Shown in pieces: positions 10,321 to 22,450 of a DNA stretch of 64,000 nt (the first letter of the stretch is position 1; each line of letters begins with the position of its first letter). The DNA is from Earliella scabrosa. Its lineage: Eukaryota; Basidiomycota; Agaricomycetes; Polyporales; Polyporaceae. Both the position numbers and the translations under genes were made by a program. The stretch covers positions 1,178,001 through 1,242,000 of the forward strand of contig JABYQQ010000002.1 of NCBI GenBank assembly GCA_022605405.1. The letters run 5' to 3'. The notes beneath the pieces are model-generated. The model did no database searches, was not told where the DNA came from, and saw nothing but the letters and a program-made list of their open reading frames with translations.

Positions 10321-12715
10321 TACACACAGAGCCAGAGTACGCACTCATCACCATCTGGTAGGAAAGAAGTGGGTTCATTCACCTCTGTCCCTGTCATCCC
10401 CTGGAGGATTTGGCCCAGCCACAACGTTGAAGAGACTTGCAAAACTAAATGTCTCAGAGAACTACAAGCTTCTTGAGATATGAACCAGTCTGTCTAATCT
10501 CAAATAGCATTGCTGATGCCTCATCCCAGAGCATAGCCCAACGCCACCTGGCACCTGTTGTTCTTGTTTCCAACAGTGATGACCTAGGAGAGGACAATCT
10601 TGACCATGCCAGTGTTGGGGGAAATCTCTCATGCTCTGACAAAGCCTATGGTCTCCTGCCACATCAGGGAACTGAGCAAGTAACGATCGTGGCTGATAAT
10701 GGCCGCCGAACGTCTGGCATGCATTATAGGCGCTCGTCGAGACGACGAGCAATGGTAGAGGGTCGTCGCGCCCGATGCTATTCGGTAAACCGTGTTCGGG
10801 CGCACGCATGTTATCTAGAGATTTGTGGAGCCCGACGTCAGTCTGTAAGGCGTCGACAGAACAGCATCGAGCCCGAGTTTGAGCGGTCAAAAAGACACGA
10901 ATAGGAGGAGGTATTAGCACGCCCTATAGCTACTAGTTCCGGAACCGTTCACCATGGGCAGGCTGAGGGAGTACCTGAGCGAAAAGAGTACATAGATGGC
11001 AGAGGACTCCAAAGCGAAGCCTTGGTGTGCCTCGCGGGCCATAGACACGTATACTGCATACATCATCATCATCATCATCATCCATTGACTCTTCGGGGAG
11101 TCATCTGCTTGCGCTGAGGCGCAGACGTCCAGGGTCCTCAACAGTACTGTACACATCCCGCTGCATACTAGCTCACTGTATCCATGACGATCCAGCTATA
11201 TGCGTGCCAATACATATCGGTACTCACCATACCCTGTTCTCGCCCTCTCACTGGCCTTTGCGCTCAGTGTTGCTGGTCACTGCACCACTCCTATCGATAT
11301 ACTCCTTGGCCTGGATCTGGTCTTGAGTAAGCCAGGACTCAGAAGGTGAGACGAGCGACGAAGGTACGTACACTAGACGCCGGTATGTCGTGACCGGTTT
11401 TGGGCGAGTGATGTCATCGTGTCATCAAGACAGCGCACGCGTACGCGTCCAACTGTCCGTCTAGAATTCCCCCAATGTCCCCGTCCCATAAAATCCCCCC
11501 CTACTATGCTCTCTCGACTCTACTCTTCTCTTTGCGTCCACCATCATCTGTCCCTCCTCTCCTGCGCCGTGACCAGACACCACGCAAGACAAACCGGCAC
11601 ACAGTGGGATCGACTGCCAGGATTCCTACGAGTATGTGTCGTATCCCATCCAGGCTGACCTGACCCCATAGGGTGTGACTATATACGCCTCACATGCGCA
11701 TATAGCGACACATTGATGTCGTGCTACCCTCGCCAATGTCCAGGTATGCTTGACTTCCTCTCGCGTCCACCGCACTTTGCATACGGGCCCACTACAACGT
11801 TCCACTGGAGTTCATCTCGTGTCCCTTTGCTTGCGCCCCTGGGGCATGTATCTCAGGTGAGGGGCTCCCGCTTTTCTCGTATCCCATGTGTTCATCGCAC
11901 GTCCACCGGGCTTGTCTTGTTGGACTTGTCCCCACTCCTTTCTCGCGCCTGCCTATGCTCGTCTTGTGTCTGAGGTCTGCCTCCGCTCGCATCGCATCTA
12001 CTTGTGTCCTCTCGAGTCCTCTCGCGGTTTCTGGGCTCATTTCGCGTCCTCTCGTGCCAATGCTGCGTCTATCTCCTGCTCATCTCGTGTCATGTCGTTG
12101 GCTCGTCTTATGCTCGCCCCGCATCTGCTCGTCTGGCATCCGCGTGGTCATCTCATGTCGGTGAGTCCATTTACTCTTTCGTGTACTTAAGCACCGACTC
12201 GTGTTTGCATTGTGATTGGTCCGCTGTTGCTTGCGTCAATGTAACAGTAGTAGCTAGAATATATTTGCGATTTTCCGCCTATTTTTCGAGCATGGCGTGA
12301 GTGAGTGGTTTGCCTGTGTGTGTACCCCGTGTATGGAGAGAACTGGTGTGTAATATGGTCACCCTCCGCAAACATCAGTCGTATGTGATAGAACCCGTCG
12401 TACATGGTAGAGCGCACCCATGGCTATTATAGTCATTCCTCGAGTCTGCCCACCTTCTATCGAGGATGATAGAGAGCACCCGTGGGCTCTATCATGCGCT
12501 ACCATAGACCACGCGGGCTATGACAGAGAATAATCACATACATCATACTTCTAGCACTCTCTACCTGGGTAAGGCAAGGTCCATCGTGGGAAGAATTCAT
12601 CCTACCGACCCTATCATACTCGATGAGTTCTACCTTGTATGACCTTACCCAGTGCCGGTTCCCTGATGCACTTCTCCAAAGTCTATCAAGTCTTCCTCTG
12701 AGTGGCTGGTAGAGC
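10321..12715. other. Gene-poor stretch with low-complexity segments
   Basis: Open frames at 10449-10920 overlap on both strands and match nothing I recognise. A (CAT)7 microsatellite lies at 11061-11081. Between about 11800 and 12180 CTCGTGTC-like and TCGCGTCC-like words recur in a pyrimidine-rich strand. Around 12390-12650 several short inverted words occur (for example GGGTAAGG/CCTTACCC). I see no intact gene. Confidence 0.45.
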
Positions 12716-13847
12716 GGCAGGGCCCATCAGAAAATCCCTCCCTAGCATATTTACACTAATTATGTCTGATCAGCACTATTAGCACTTATTAGCACTGGCT
12801 GGTGCCAAGTAGGCTTAATGGCTAGATCCCTTACTACTTTAGCACTTATAAGTGCTACATTTGCATAAGTAGTCCACACTGTTCAACAGTTTAACATTTT
12901 CATCTGAACCAATTCAGACCATCTCTGTATAGGTCATAACACTGAAAGGCATCATTACAAGACCAATATACAGTGAAATAAAAAAGATTTCTTTTTTGCA
13001 ATTTGCCAGTTTTGAACCATTGACCTTCTTGTAATTATACCAGCATATCAACTAAACACACAACTTTTACCACTACACCACTGCCTCTTGTAGTCTGTGC
13101 ATCTCACTGGCAATATATCATGTTATGTGATGGACTTGGAGAAATTACAAATGTTCATGTTTCCATAAAGTCTCCAATTCAACTCTTCATCCAAGTCCAC
13201 TTTATGCTAGACTCTGACAGTTGATGTTGAGTAATCAAAAGCTACTGTGTGTTGCTGAGACTACATATAATAAAGTCAGTGTTCTGAAAATTTTCAAAGT
13301 AGTCTTCATAAGCCAAAGTTAGTGCAGCATCAATACACATCAGTGCAATCTCATTTCACTTTGTTCTCTCTATTGCTCCTTGATGCACATATACAGTGAT
13401 GCTATGTATAGTCTATCAAAGTGTAGAGGTCCAACATCTAAATTGTTGTGTTGTAGCTTTGTGTTGGCAAAAAATAGTGGTGAAGAATCCAGCATGCTAA
13501 GATAGTATAGAATAATAACAGAATTGTGAATAATTAGTTCTGATTAGTGGGGGATTTTGCTACTTTGTTACAATTACCTCTAATTAGCTGGGGATGGCAC
13601 TTCTGCCCAGCAGAAGTGCCAGACCATGGGGCTTCCTCATCCCTCTATCCTGAACCCCAAAAATAATCTCTATAAGGTGATGATGAAGGACAAGGAAACC
13701 AACAACTGAAGCAGTAGTATGTGATATTGCATGATATCCCCTCTGTTGCTGTGTTCATTCAAAAACTATCTTCTTATATCATCTCATCTAATGTATTCAT
13801 GGTCTCTACATGTCTCATCATACCCCCTACCCATTGTTCATATCTCA
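12716..13847. other. 1.1-kb block with no CpG
   Basis: I read no CG dinucleotide in these 1,132 bp, although G and C together make up roughly 38% of bases. TpG and CpA are abundant, consistent with methyl-cytosine deamination of an old repeat. A tRNA-like module on the - strand (about 13015-13090) and a perfect 11-bp-arm hairpin (13596-13620) lie inside. No gene is visible. Confidence 0.85.
13015..13092 (-). repeat. Decayed tRNA-like module
   Basis: On the - strand, GGCAGTGGTGTAGTGGTAA resembles a tRNA 5' half with A box, and GGTTCAAAACTGG about 55 bp on resembles a B box that has lost its CpG. No proper cloverleaf forms. It is probably a tRNA relic or SINE head. Confidence 0.35.
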
Positions 13848-14387
13848 CGTCTCTGCTGAGTTATGGTCCCCGTGATACTCAGAGTCTCATATAGTGTCTC
13901 TCTTTAGAATAATGCGCTCTCTAATGTTTATCTGTTCAATGTTCCTGGTCTTTCAATATTCATGTTAGATAGCACAGCGAGTCAGACATTGACATCTTTG
14001 CACTATATTGAGATTCCACAGTAGACTCAGTGATAATGTCATGATTATCTTCTCCATTATGGCTTTGCTGGAGCAGTGAAACATCAGTACTAGTACTGCT
14101 CTATTTTCAACAAGGGCCACCATTGTACAGATTAAAATTCAGTATAACTGTATGTCATTAATCATGTTTTACTGACACTGCACAGATATACTAGAACAGA
14201 AATGCATGAGTGTTTCTAATTAATGTGTGTGTGCATAAGTCTGTCAGTGTGTGCTTACACATTGAAAATGTGCAGTGTCATTACCAGTGAGACAGACTAA
14301 TGACAGGTAATTGTGGCAGTGCAACAAGTAAGTACATGAGCACTGGAATAAATTGACAGATGGCGCACCATAGGCTTATGCTGTGGG
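13848..14387. other. AT-rich gene-free stretch
   Basis: This continues the CpG-poor tract up to the next MITE. I see no coding frame or repeat with clear ends. Confidence 0.5.
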
Positions 14388-14790
14388 TAGGCATTGGCAT
14401 GGGTATATCCACAGATATCAGGACCATGACCCAGACCCATATCCATGACAAACCCAGACCCATGGAAATGGGTGTGGGTTTTGCACGGGTATGGGCGCTT
14501 ATTTGCGCCGTTGCGGGTGGGAGTTATTGCCTTCTCTGTGACTGTAGTAGAGCTCTGTTCTCTTGTCTCATATGGCTCAATAGTATATACCTCTACAGCA
14601 TGTCTAGGACCATTAGAATCACTACAAAATAAGTGAATCAGAGGTTATTTTCCTGTATCAAAACCCAAGTTGTAGTGGCTCAGGTCTGTCACAGATGTGA
14701 CATCAGTGACCCAGACCCAGATCCACATGGCTAGTCTAGGCTATGGGTTCAATATCCACATCGGATTACCCAGACTCACGCCAATGCCTA
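14388..14790. mobile_element. hAT-like MITE, family B copy 2 (CpG-decayed)
   Basis: This 403-bp relative of 5369-5781 shares both ends (TAGGCATTGG ... CCAATGCCTA) and most of the interior, including the GGCTCAGGTCTGTCACAG block. Many CpG sites of copy 1 are TpG or CpA here. The flanking octamers GCTGTGGG (14380-14387) and GCTACGGG (14791-14798) agree at six of eight positions and are best read as a decayed target duplication. Confidence 0.8.
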
Positions 14791-14929
14791 GCTACGGGTC
14801 CTGTAGGAGTACAGACTATCATGTATTTAAAGCAGAGATACCCACTACTGACTTAGGTAGTGAATGTTTGCATGATTTTTCATGTGAGGGTTCTTTCACG
14901 GTCTTGGCCCCTTCAGTTACAAGCTCTGA

Positions 14930-15127
14930 TAAGTACTTTGTACATACCTGCTTCTCAAGCTCCCTACAAAAGTGGGCACATTGAGGAGGACTTTAGTCTA
15001 ACTAATGCATACCCTATTGATCCTCATATTATGAACTGTATGGACCACACATACTTCAAATACAGTCATCCTCCATTCAATGGATTACCCCAGTCGATGG
15101 GTCACCTGTCTTATAGGGCAATCTTTT
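14930..15127 (+). repeat. Left arm of an older coding-like inverted repeat
   Basis: On the + strand an open frame (14860-15138) ends with a peptide containing KYSHPPFNGLPQ. On the - strand at 15565-15765 a homologous peptide has KYSLPPLNGSPP. The nucleotide similarity of the two arms is moderate but extends over roughly 190 bp. The family A MITE at 15136-15553 has inserted in the central loop. I do not recognise the encoded peptide. Confidence 0.5.
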
Positions 15128-15135
15128 GGCAGGAG

Positions 15136-15553
15136 TAGGGAATAGCACGGGTTTTAGGCGCCTAGCGAGCGCCAAAACCTTGTAGCCCTTGCGCGAGGCT
15201 TTCAAACGGTACTGAAATCATCCAAAATGGTTGAGAACTGAGGGAGATATGTCAAGAACAATCCCACAAAGTTTCAAGGCGAACCATCAAAAACTGTCAC
15301 CTGGAGCGTGACAACAACGTCACACAGGCCACGGGTATGGCGGGTGACAGACCCGTGAGGCACCCGTGACGTTGTTGTCACGCTCCAGGTCACAGATTTT
15401 GATGGTTTGCCTTGAAACCTTGCAGGATTGTTTTTGAGATATCTCAGTCAGTTTTTATCCGTTTTGGACGATTTTGGTACCGTCCGGAAGCTCTCGGCAA
15501 GGGCTACAAGCCAAACCCGTCAAAACCCGCGGGTATACCCGTGCTATTCCCTA
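15136..15553. mobile_element. hAT-like MITE, family A copy 2 (foldback)
   Basis: This 418-bp element has 17-bp identical ends TAGGGAATAGCACGGGT inside inverted arms about 190 bp long, so nearly the whole element is a hairpin. It is flanked by a perfect 8-bp target duplication GGCAGGAG (15128-15135 and 15554-15561). The innermost arms share CTGGAGCGTGACAACAACGT. No transposase is encoded. Confidence 0.92.
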
Positions 15554-15564
15554 GGCAGGAGGTG

Positions 15565-15765
15565 GCACCAGAATGCCAACAAAGCGCTCAGCTGTGGTGC
15601 TGAGGCAACCCACTGAGGGGGTGACCCATTGAGCGGAGGAAGACTGTATTTACATTGGTAGTGGGCAATGCACTTGCTGGCGCTATCCAACTTATACTCA
15701 TAATGAGGCAGAAAATGGTGCGTGATGACACGTTCCCCACTGTGAAACAAGCACCAGATGTACAG
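15565..15765 (-). repeat. Right arm of the coding-like inverted repeat
   Basis: This is the inverted partner of 14930-15127, translated on the - strand within the open frame 15544-15831. Both arms keep an open reading frame with partly conserved residues, which suggests descent from a protein-coding sequence rather than from a non-coding MITE. Confidence 0.5.
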
Positions 15766-15849
15766 AGACAAGCAGATAGTCACTGCGTTTGGGGCACGGC
15801 TCGCCAGATGGGGGCGAGGTTGTACTATCACAGATAGCAGTGAGTAGCC

Positions 15850-18800
15850 GACGTCCGTTCGAGGCCGTCTCGCAAGGATGGCAGCGAGATATTGGGGCGT
15901 TACAGTGCAAGAGCTAGCAAGGGGTGTGCGAGATGAGAGCGCATGGGGCGCGGCGAGATGGTCTAGTCAAGGCAGATGCAATGAGTGACTAGATGCCCTC
16001 GTCTGGTGCCGTTTAGGACACTCTAGACTCACTTCTGGTTCCCTCCGGCCACATAGAGCTGAGATCGGAGAGGTGGTATAGATATATCATATATTGTTCA
16101 ATCCAGACTAAACAATCTATGTCTAATGCCGAGATCAAATATGTGCCCTGGCCCCATCCACCGGCGCCATTATCTGTGGCCAGTGCCCGCTCGACACCCG
16201 ACGCCCGCCTGCCGTTGCTGGTAAGCGTTGATTGCGGGATGAATCCCAAGATGGTGAGTAATAGACTGGTATTGCATTGGTCTGACATTGCATACCGAAC
16301 ACTGATGCTCTCGTGCCACAGTCACAACCACAGCCACTGTCCACAAACCATGCAACCGTTCGTGCCTCAACAGAAGACGATATATGGCAGCCAGGGCAGG
16401 TCGATCTGGCTGGTGCTCGTTACACAGAGGGACGGGATACGCACCAGGTGAGAATACTGATCCGAACCGACTCAAGGTTGTAAGCGTGGAGGTTGAGAGT
16501 GTGTGGGCAGTTGCCTGGCCAGGGTCAAAGTGATGGACGGCCGTGTGAGCTGTCGAAGATGTTGTTGGTACGACTGGAGAGCCTGAGAGGAGTGTGGAAG
16601 GGAGCATGATAAATTTATACAGCCAGCAATGCCTAGACAGAGAGTCTCAGAAGTAAGCAAGGTGAGAAGCGAGATCTCACAGAGGTTGACGAGACTCACG
16701 AGAGCAGGTAGCAAGGACAAGCTGTGGCCAGCGCTGGGCCAGCGAGTGCAGGTCGTCTCATGACGCCCAGGGCTGGGCGGACCGGGCTCGTGCGCCCGTG
16801 CGCTTGGTAGGGCTAGCCAGTCTCGCGGACATCTGTGAGACGATGAGCGTTCATTTATCCTTCTCTCGCCAGGGCTCTAAACGAGTCTATCTCGTCTACA
16901 TACACGCTAGACGTTACGAACGTCACTAGTCCCCACACCGAGAACCCACGTAGTTACCTCGCGCCGTCTCGCAACCCCCCTGCGAGATTGCTGGCTCACT
17001 CAGTGAGTAGGGGTCACATAAATCAAATAATATGTAGCACCGACCTCACACTTGGCAGGCCCCGCTACACGCTCAGGTGAGCCCTGGGGCGGTTCCGATA
17101 TCTGGGAATTTGGGGCGGCCAGATAATTTCCGACCGGCACTTCAATACTGGAACGTCATGGGCCAGACATCGAACAGATATCACACAAAGCGATATGGGC
17201 TCGATGACTAGGCGCTGGCTGCCAGATCACCGCCCAATATCCAAAGTCACTGCGTGAGCGGAGTATATCGCCTGCAGTGTGCGAGCTCTATAGAGGGGAC
17301 GTAGCGGGGACCCGCTACGTGCGATTAGAGGTAGCAGAAGCTAGGTAGCCTCCGCTATATTGATGTGCACAGTCTAGCAGTGAAGTATGCGACACAGAAC
17401 CGCAGGGAGGTCTGGAGAGAGCTGGAGAGGTTGCATCGCAAATGTAGCAGAGGGTTGCGAGGTGGGTTCACATGACGTAGCGCCAAGGTCCGCTCCTCCT
17501 CCTCGGTCCTGCCTCGGTCTGGAAAAGGCGCGAGTTGGACACACCCGACATCACATTGTTTTACGCTGTCATGTCGCCATACAAATTTCGAAATCTCTTG
17601 CTATGCCTCGTCCCTTGCTCATGGTCCTGGGATATGCTGGATGCTATGTCTTCTACTCAAATACCAGACAACTTCAAGTTGTCAAACCCGAAGGCCCGTG
17701 CGCACTTTCTTCCCCATGTTCTCATGCTCGGACATCCCAACCTCCGGCTCCAAGCATCAGCCCTGGACCTCCATGGCCCTTTCGATCCCGCTTCCTCTGG
17801 GTCCAAGCTACACGGTGAGGAGCTTTGATGCTGCCTCATTACCACAACTTTGGAGGCGTCCCTGGAATGGACATTGTTAGGTCGGTCCTCATCTTCCACG
17901 TCAAGGGGTCAGGGTGCGGTTCAACCTGTGGTAAGTACATCACGCTAGTTCATACGCTGCCTCATGCTGCTTGGCTTTTATCATGGTATGAGCCCATAAT
18001 GGTATGTCTGCGCGAAAGCTCCATTCATCACTCATACTTGGCCAGTAGCCCAGTACACAGGCTTGACTCGTGTTTGAAGCTGTATGTCCCACTTATTGTT
18101 ATCTCCCCAATTCATTCTGCAGGGCGCAATGTAAGTAGGACCTGGGGCAGAGGATGAGTGGAACAAGTGGGGACGTGCTGGCCGCTGCTGGGACGAGACG
18201 GTCGGTACTAGCCTAGTCACCTAGTGCCAGTAGAGCCTGAGTACTAGAGCTTCTAGAGCATGAATGTATTCCTATTCTACCCGAATTTGAACGAGACCCA
18301 GGTTGTTCAATTATCTAAGATTTGAGTGCAGTGTGAAGAGAGGCCTGGATGGGTCAGACGGCCTAATGAATCACTCTCGACCTGTCCTGATGGAGCGCCT
18401 CCAGCCTTGCTCGAGGCTCATGGCTACACATGCCAGCATACCCTCCGGATACGTCATGTCGCACCCCCTTGGCTACGCTGCGACATGTCGCACGTAGTAG
18501 TCGTCCCACCCCTGGCTACGCAAGGTCGCGACGGCATGTGCTACGTTGGGCGACCTCATCCCGACCCACGTCGCACCGTCCTATCTACGTTGGGCACAAA
18601 CGCAGTGAGTTGCTCCCACAGATAACTTCCGACCAAATATCCCAGGCTCCCGGCGCACACCTGGGCGTGTACCGCTCAAGGCCAAGAACATCAGTAATTC
18701 CCAAAAAGTCTGGCGGTCTGGCGGTCTGACTGGACGCCACAATCGGGCGCTTAAGGCGATCTACCGCATGCAGAGCTCATTCTGCATGAACGGCGACAGC

Positions 18801-19662
18801 GACGGGCAGATATACAAGCTAGAACTTGAGAAGATACGTACCAGGCTACACCGTTTAATTTCTGCTTGCGTCAGGCTGGAGGTCCTATCGATACAGCTTG
18901 AGAAAGGCAGGGTCCTGTTCAAAATCAATGCTTGAATTTTGCGGCTCGCTGTGGGCTGTCGATGAAGGCGAAAACAATCAGAGGTTGTTAAATACACATA
19001 GGTCTACCAATCTACGAAGTTTGGTGGAGATGCGTTCAGTGTGAGGGAAGTTATGAAGTGAAGAGTGGCGGAAACGAGAATGTCTGAATGGCCCGAAACG
19101 GATGTCTGAAGTCTGAGCGTCTGACGGGTCTGATTGCATCAAATCGCCTATCTGAACGTATCTGAACATGTCTGAAATGTCTGGATCAGACGATTCAGAC
19201 TTTTTGGAAATTACTGATGAAGAAGGTGTACAAATATATGACAACATTACCCTCACAAATAATCCGAACCTCAGACAGTTGAGCCGGTCAGTGACAGGAA
19301 TGAGAAAGATTAACATACAGAGTGGTCGGTATGAAAGGCGCAGACAGTGCAATTTGCGACTGTGCTCAAAGCAAGTGAGCAAAGATGAGAAACCTGTATG
19401 TAGTACTGTAGTATGTACAAATGCTAGGCACAGCTTCTGTCCACAATGCTCTCACTGCTCAGGTTGCAGCCTGCCACTAGCCAAGTTAAAGGCAAACTTT
19501 GGCACCACCTTGATCGGTAGCGGGGATTTCCCGCCAATAACAAGCTCGGGACGACACGCCGAACCCACTACCTTGGACAGTAGCGGGGATTGACTTGACC
19601 TTCGTTTGACCCAATCAATGGCAGGTCAGTAACAACAATGAATTTGTCTTCAGCGCCATACG
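15850..19662. other. Gene-poor transition region
   Basis: This is mixed-composition sequence without a gene I can support. Overlapping open frames at 17387-17818, 17535-17828 and 17825-18157 (+) have somewhat coding-like composition but no recognised domain. A palindrome ACGTAGCGGG/CCCGCTACGT lies near 17300. Words such as GGCTACG and CGACATGTCGCAC recur at 18430-18560, and TCTGAA-type words at 19080-19200. A 141-codon frame at 19168-19593 has a Cys-rich segment (CPQCSHCSGC) of unknown meaning. The GTAGCGGGGATT motif occurs twice near 19517 and 19580. Confidence 0.4.
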
Positions 19663-22093
19663 TTACCCGAACTTCTTCAACGGATCCGACCTCTTCCTCC
19701 CGCCTCTCCCAACGCTGCTGCTTCCTCTCCCACCCCGTCCTCTACCATGTCCGCGACCGCGACCACGTGAGCCGTATTTGTTGAATGGCACAAAGCCAAC
19801 GTCTCCGGGAGCCGATGGCAGAGCCTTTTCTTCGCCAGCTGCACCGCTGTGAGCCCCAGAACCAGGGACGGGCGCGATGCGGGGCAGGAGGTACTTCGGA
19901 ATGTGCTTCATATGCGACTGCACTCGCGTCGGGTGTAATGGCTTGTCGTGCCGCAGATACTCGAGATCAAGCGGGTTGTCCTCGAAGTGAACCTATCGTC
20001 GTAATGATATGAGCGTCGCAATGACCCCCGAGACGAACGAACGCACCTTCAGCTTGTCAGAGTTCAAGATCTCGGTCTTCAGCTCCTTGATCCTCGCCTC
20101 CTTGATCGCACTTCTTGTCACTGCCCTCAAAGCATCCTCCATCCGGTACCTGAACGCCTCGACCTGCTTCATATCGAACTTGTACTCCTTGATTTGGCTC
20201 CCACGCGCGCCCTGCTCGCGCTCGATGCGTGCAAACACTTCCTCGTCCTTCTTCGCGCTCTCGAGGCAGCCGACGACTTTGTTCTTGCCCCACTGATCGC
20301 GCGGGACGACGAAAGAAAGCGCCATGCCCGTCCGCCCTGCTCGCGCGGTCCGCCCGACGCGATGCGTGTACGCCCGTGCGGAGGTTGGCAAGTCGAAGTT
20401 AATCACGCACGACACATCCACGAAGTCCACCCCGCGCGACACGCCGTATTCGGCGTCCGCGCCGCCGCCGCCTCCCTTGCGCCGTTTACGTTTATTGGGG
20501 TGCGATTTTGAGGACGGATCTGGGGCGGGCGAGCTTGCGCGCTTTTTGCGTTTTGGGGGCTTGGAGGGACCGGCGGTCTCTTCCTCTGTGGGGTGAGAGC
20601 TGTTGCGCTCAGGGTCCCGTTGTGTGGACATGACTGGAGGATGTCAATCAACCTGGGACGGAGATGCAAGGAATGGTCGACTTACACTCGTCTTCATTCT
20701 CTCCGCGATCAGCTTCATCCGATTCGACCTCCTCTTCATCATCCGAGTCCTGTTCTGCTTGGCCGGTGCTTTCGTCGGATGCGATGATGTAATCATACAC
20801 ACCCTTGTTGAACTCTTGTACAGTATGATACCTGCAACCGCAGGATGCGTCAGGAGCCTACCCATGTCGAGCAACAGAGCGTCCACATACCTAGAGTTCA
20901 GGGGCAGCTCCGAGTTCAGGACGCAGCTCTTAATGGAGAATTGCTCCAAGAAGAGCTTCAAACGGTAACATCGATCCACGTCGTTGACGAACAGGATGCA
21001 TTTACCCTTGATGAGCCGCAGCTTGAGAATGACGTACGTCAACAAGAACTTGTCGACCTCGGAGCACTTGACGTGATACTGCGTCAGATTCGCTGCCTCG
21101 TCCTCCTCTTCCTCCAGTCTGAGTATCGCCTGCGATGCTGCTCAATACATGGCAGCGTTGTGCATGTGGGGTACACACCGGACTCCTCAGAGTGAGACCC
21201 TTCAGTGTCTCCACGTCCTCCGTCATGGTTGCACTCATCAGGAACGACTGGAAGACTTTGGGTAGGTATCCTCCGCCGAAGATTTGTCGAACATCTTCGT
21301 CATGCCCGTAGGACAAGATGAGATCGGCTTCGTCGATCACGAGGGACTCGAGCGAGCCTAGGTTCAAGTTCTACAGCTATTCGTCAGGACCGGATGTAGT
21401 GATAATGGGAAGGGCGCTCTACCTTCGATTGGAGCAGGGACAGCGCACGAGAGGGCGTCGCTATCACGATATCTGGGCTGTCCGAGAGTAATGTCCTAGT
21501 CTGTCATCAGCTGGGGTCGGTGCGGCAGGCAGGACAAGGCGACTCACTTACTTCTGTAGGTGAGTCGTAGTAGCAGTCGAAACATTGGCGGTAGATATGT
21601 CGTCCTCGCAATAAGTCAACAGACTTCGCAAGTGAGCAGAGACTTGTTCGGCCAGCTCGCGGGTTGGAACGAGGATTAGAGCACGAGTGACTTGTCGTGT
21701 AGGATCATCATGGGCGAGGGCCTGTACACATACTCAGTAACTGCTATAGAGACCACTATAGAGACCAGGCAAGTTGAGGTTCTATTTTGGGGATGGTGAA
21801 GGGACGATGGGATGGAGCCGATACAGAAGATGGTCTACACGGACGGGACTCACGAGCTTGGTGTGCAAAACTTTCTGGACCAGGGGTATACAATACGCCG
21901 CAGTCTTCCCGCTTCCCGTCCGCGCCTTGGCCAAGATGTCCCGGTTCTCGAGTGCGAGTGGGATGGCTTTGGTCTGCACGAGTGTTGGCCGTGCAAAGCC
22001 CATGTCGGCGAGGGCGCGAAGGATGCGCGCATCGAGAATGTGGCTGAACGAGGCAAAGGTCGCCTTTTGATCGACCAGACGTGCGTCCGGCAT
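19663..22093 (-). CDS. DBP9: ATP-dependent DEAD-box RNA helicase Dbp9/DDX56-like
   Basis: Nucleolar RNA helicase predicted to act in pre-60S ribosome assembly. The N-terminal exon (21854-22093) starts [13 protein letters not shown] and holds the Q-motif region and Walker A (ARTGSGKT). Later exons show [18 protein letters not shown] (DEAD box) and SAT ([10 protein letters not shown]). The helicase C part has [22 protein letters not shown] lysine/arginine-rich low-complexity insert ([15 protein letters not shown]) interrupts the region before the final motifs, as in other Dbp9 proteins. The C-terminal block with [14 protein letters not shown] and [11 protein letters not shown] sequences, followed by an [10 protein letters not shown] tail, is diagnostic for this subfamily. 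The coding sequence is broken by at least five short introns, so exon borders are approximate. It lies 357 bp downstream of CLF1 on the same strand. The start codon is the first ATG in the frame of the Q motif. Confidence 0.93.
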
Positions 22094-22450
22094 GGATGAA
22101 CAGATTCAAGCGGAAGAGTTAGACTAGGAAACGAAGACTAGGAGCGAAGACCGTGAACGCGAGAGTCAAGTCCAAGTCAAGAGTCAAGACAACCTCAGCA
22201 CCGAGCCGAAATTTCCTCAGTCTGATCACGTGCCCGATCCTTGCGCGACCTCCTGAAGTTGTACCGCACGTCAGCAGGAGTAGGCTTCGCCCAATGCTCG
22301 TCTGCCTGCATATGCGCGATCTACGCATACTGAGACTCGTGCATAGTCGCGAGCAAGCATCAGGCTTCAAAGCAAGCTATGGCCTCCAAACATGTACATG
22401 CAATAGTACTGAACACAGATCGACAGACAACATCCAGACAACAATGTTAG
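22094..22450. other. Intergenic region CLF1-DBP9
   Basis: This must hold the CLF1 3' end and the DBP9 promoter. Pyrimidine and purine runs are present but I see no clear TATA element or RNA gene. Confidence 0.5.

Noticed and set aside
19168..19593. A 141-residue protein gene with a Cys-rich segment
   Set aside because: Its N-terminal part overlaps TCTGAA-type simple repeats and the cysteine spacing fits no zinc-finger family I know; kept only as a note.
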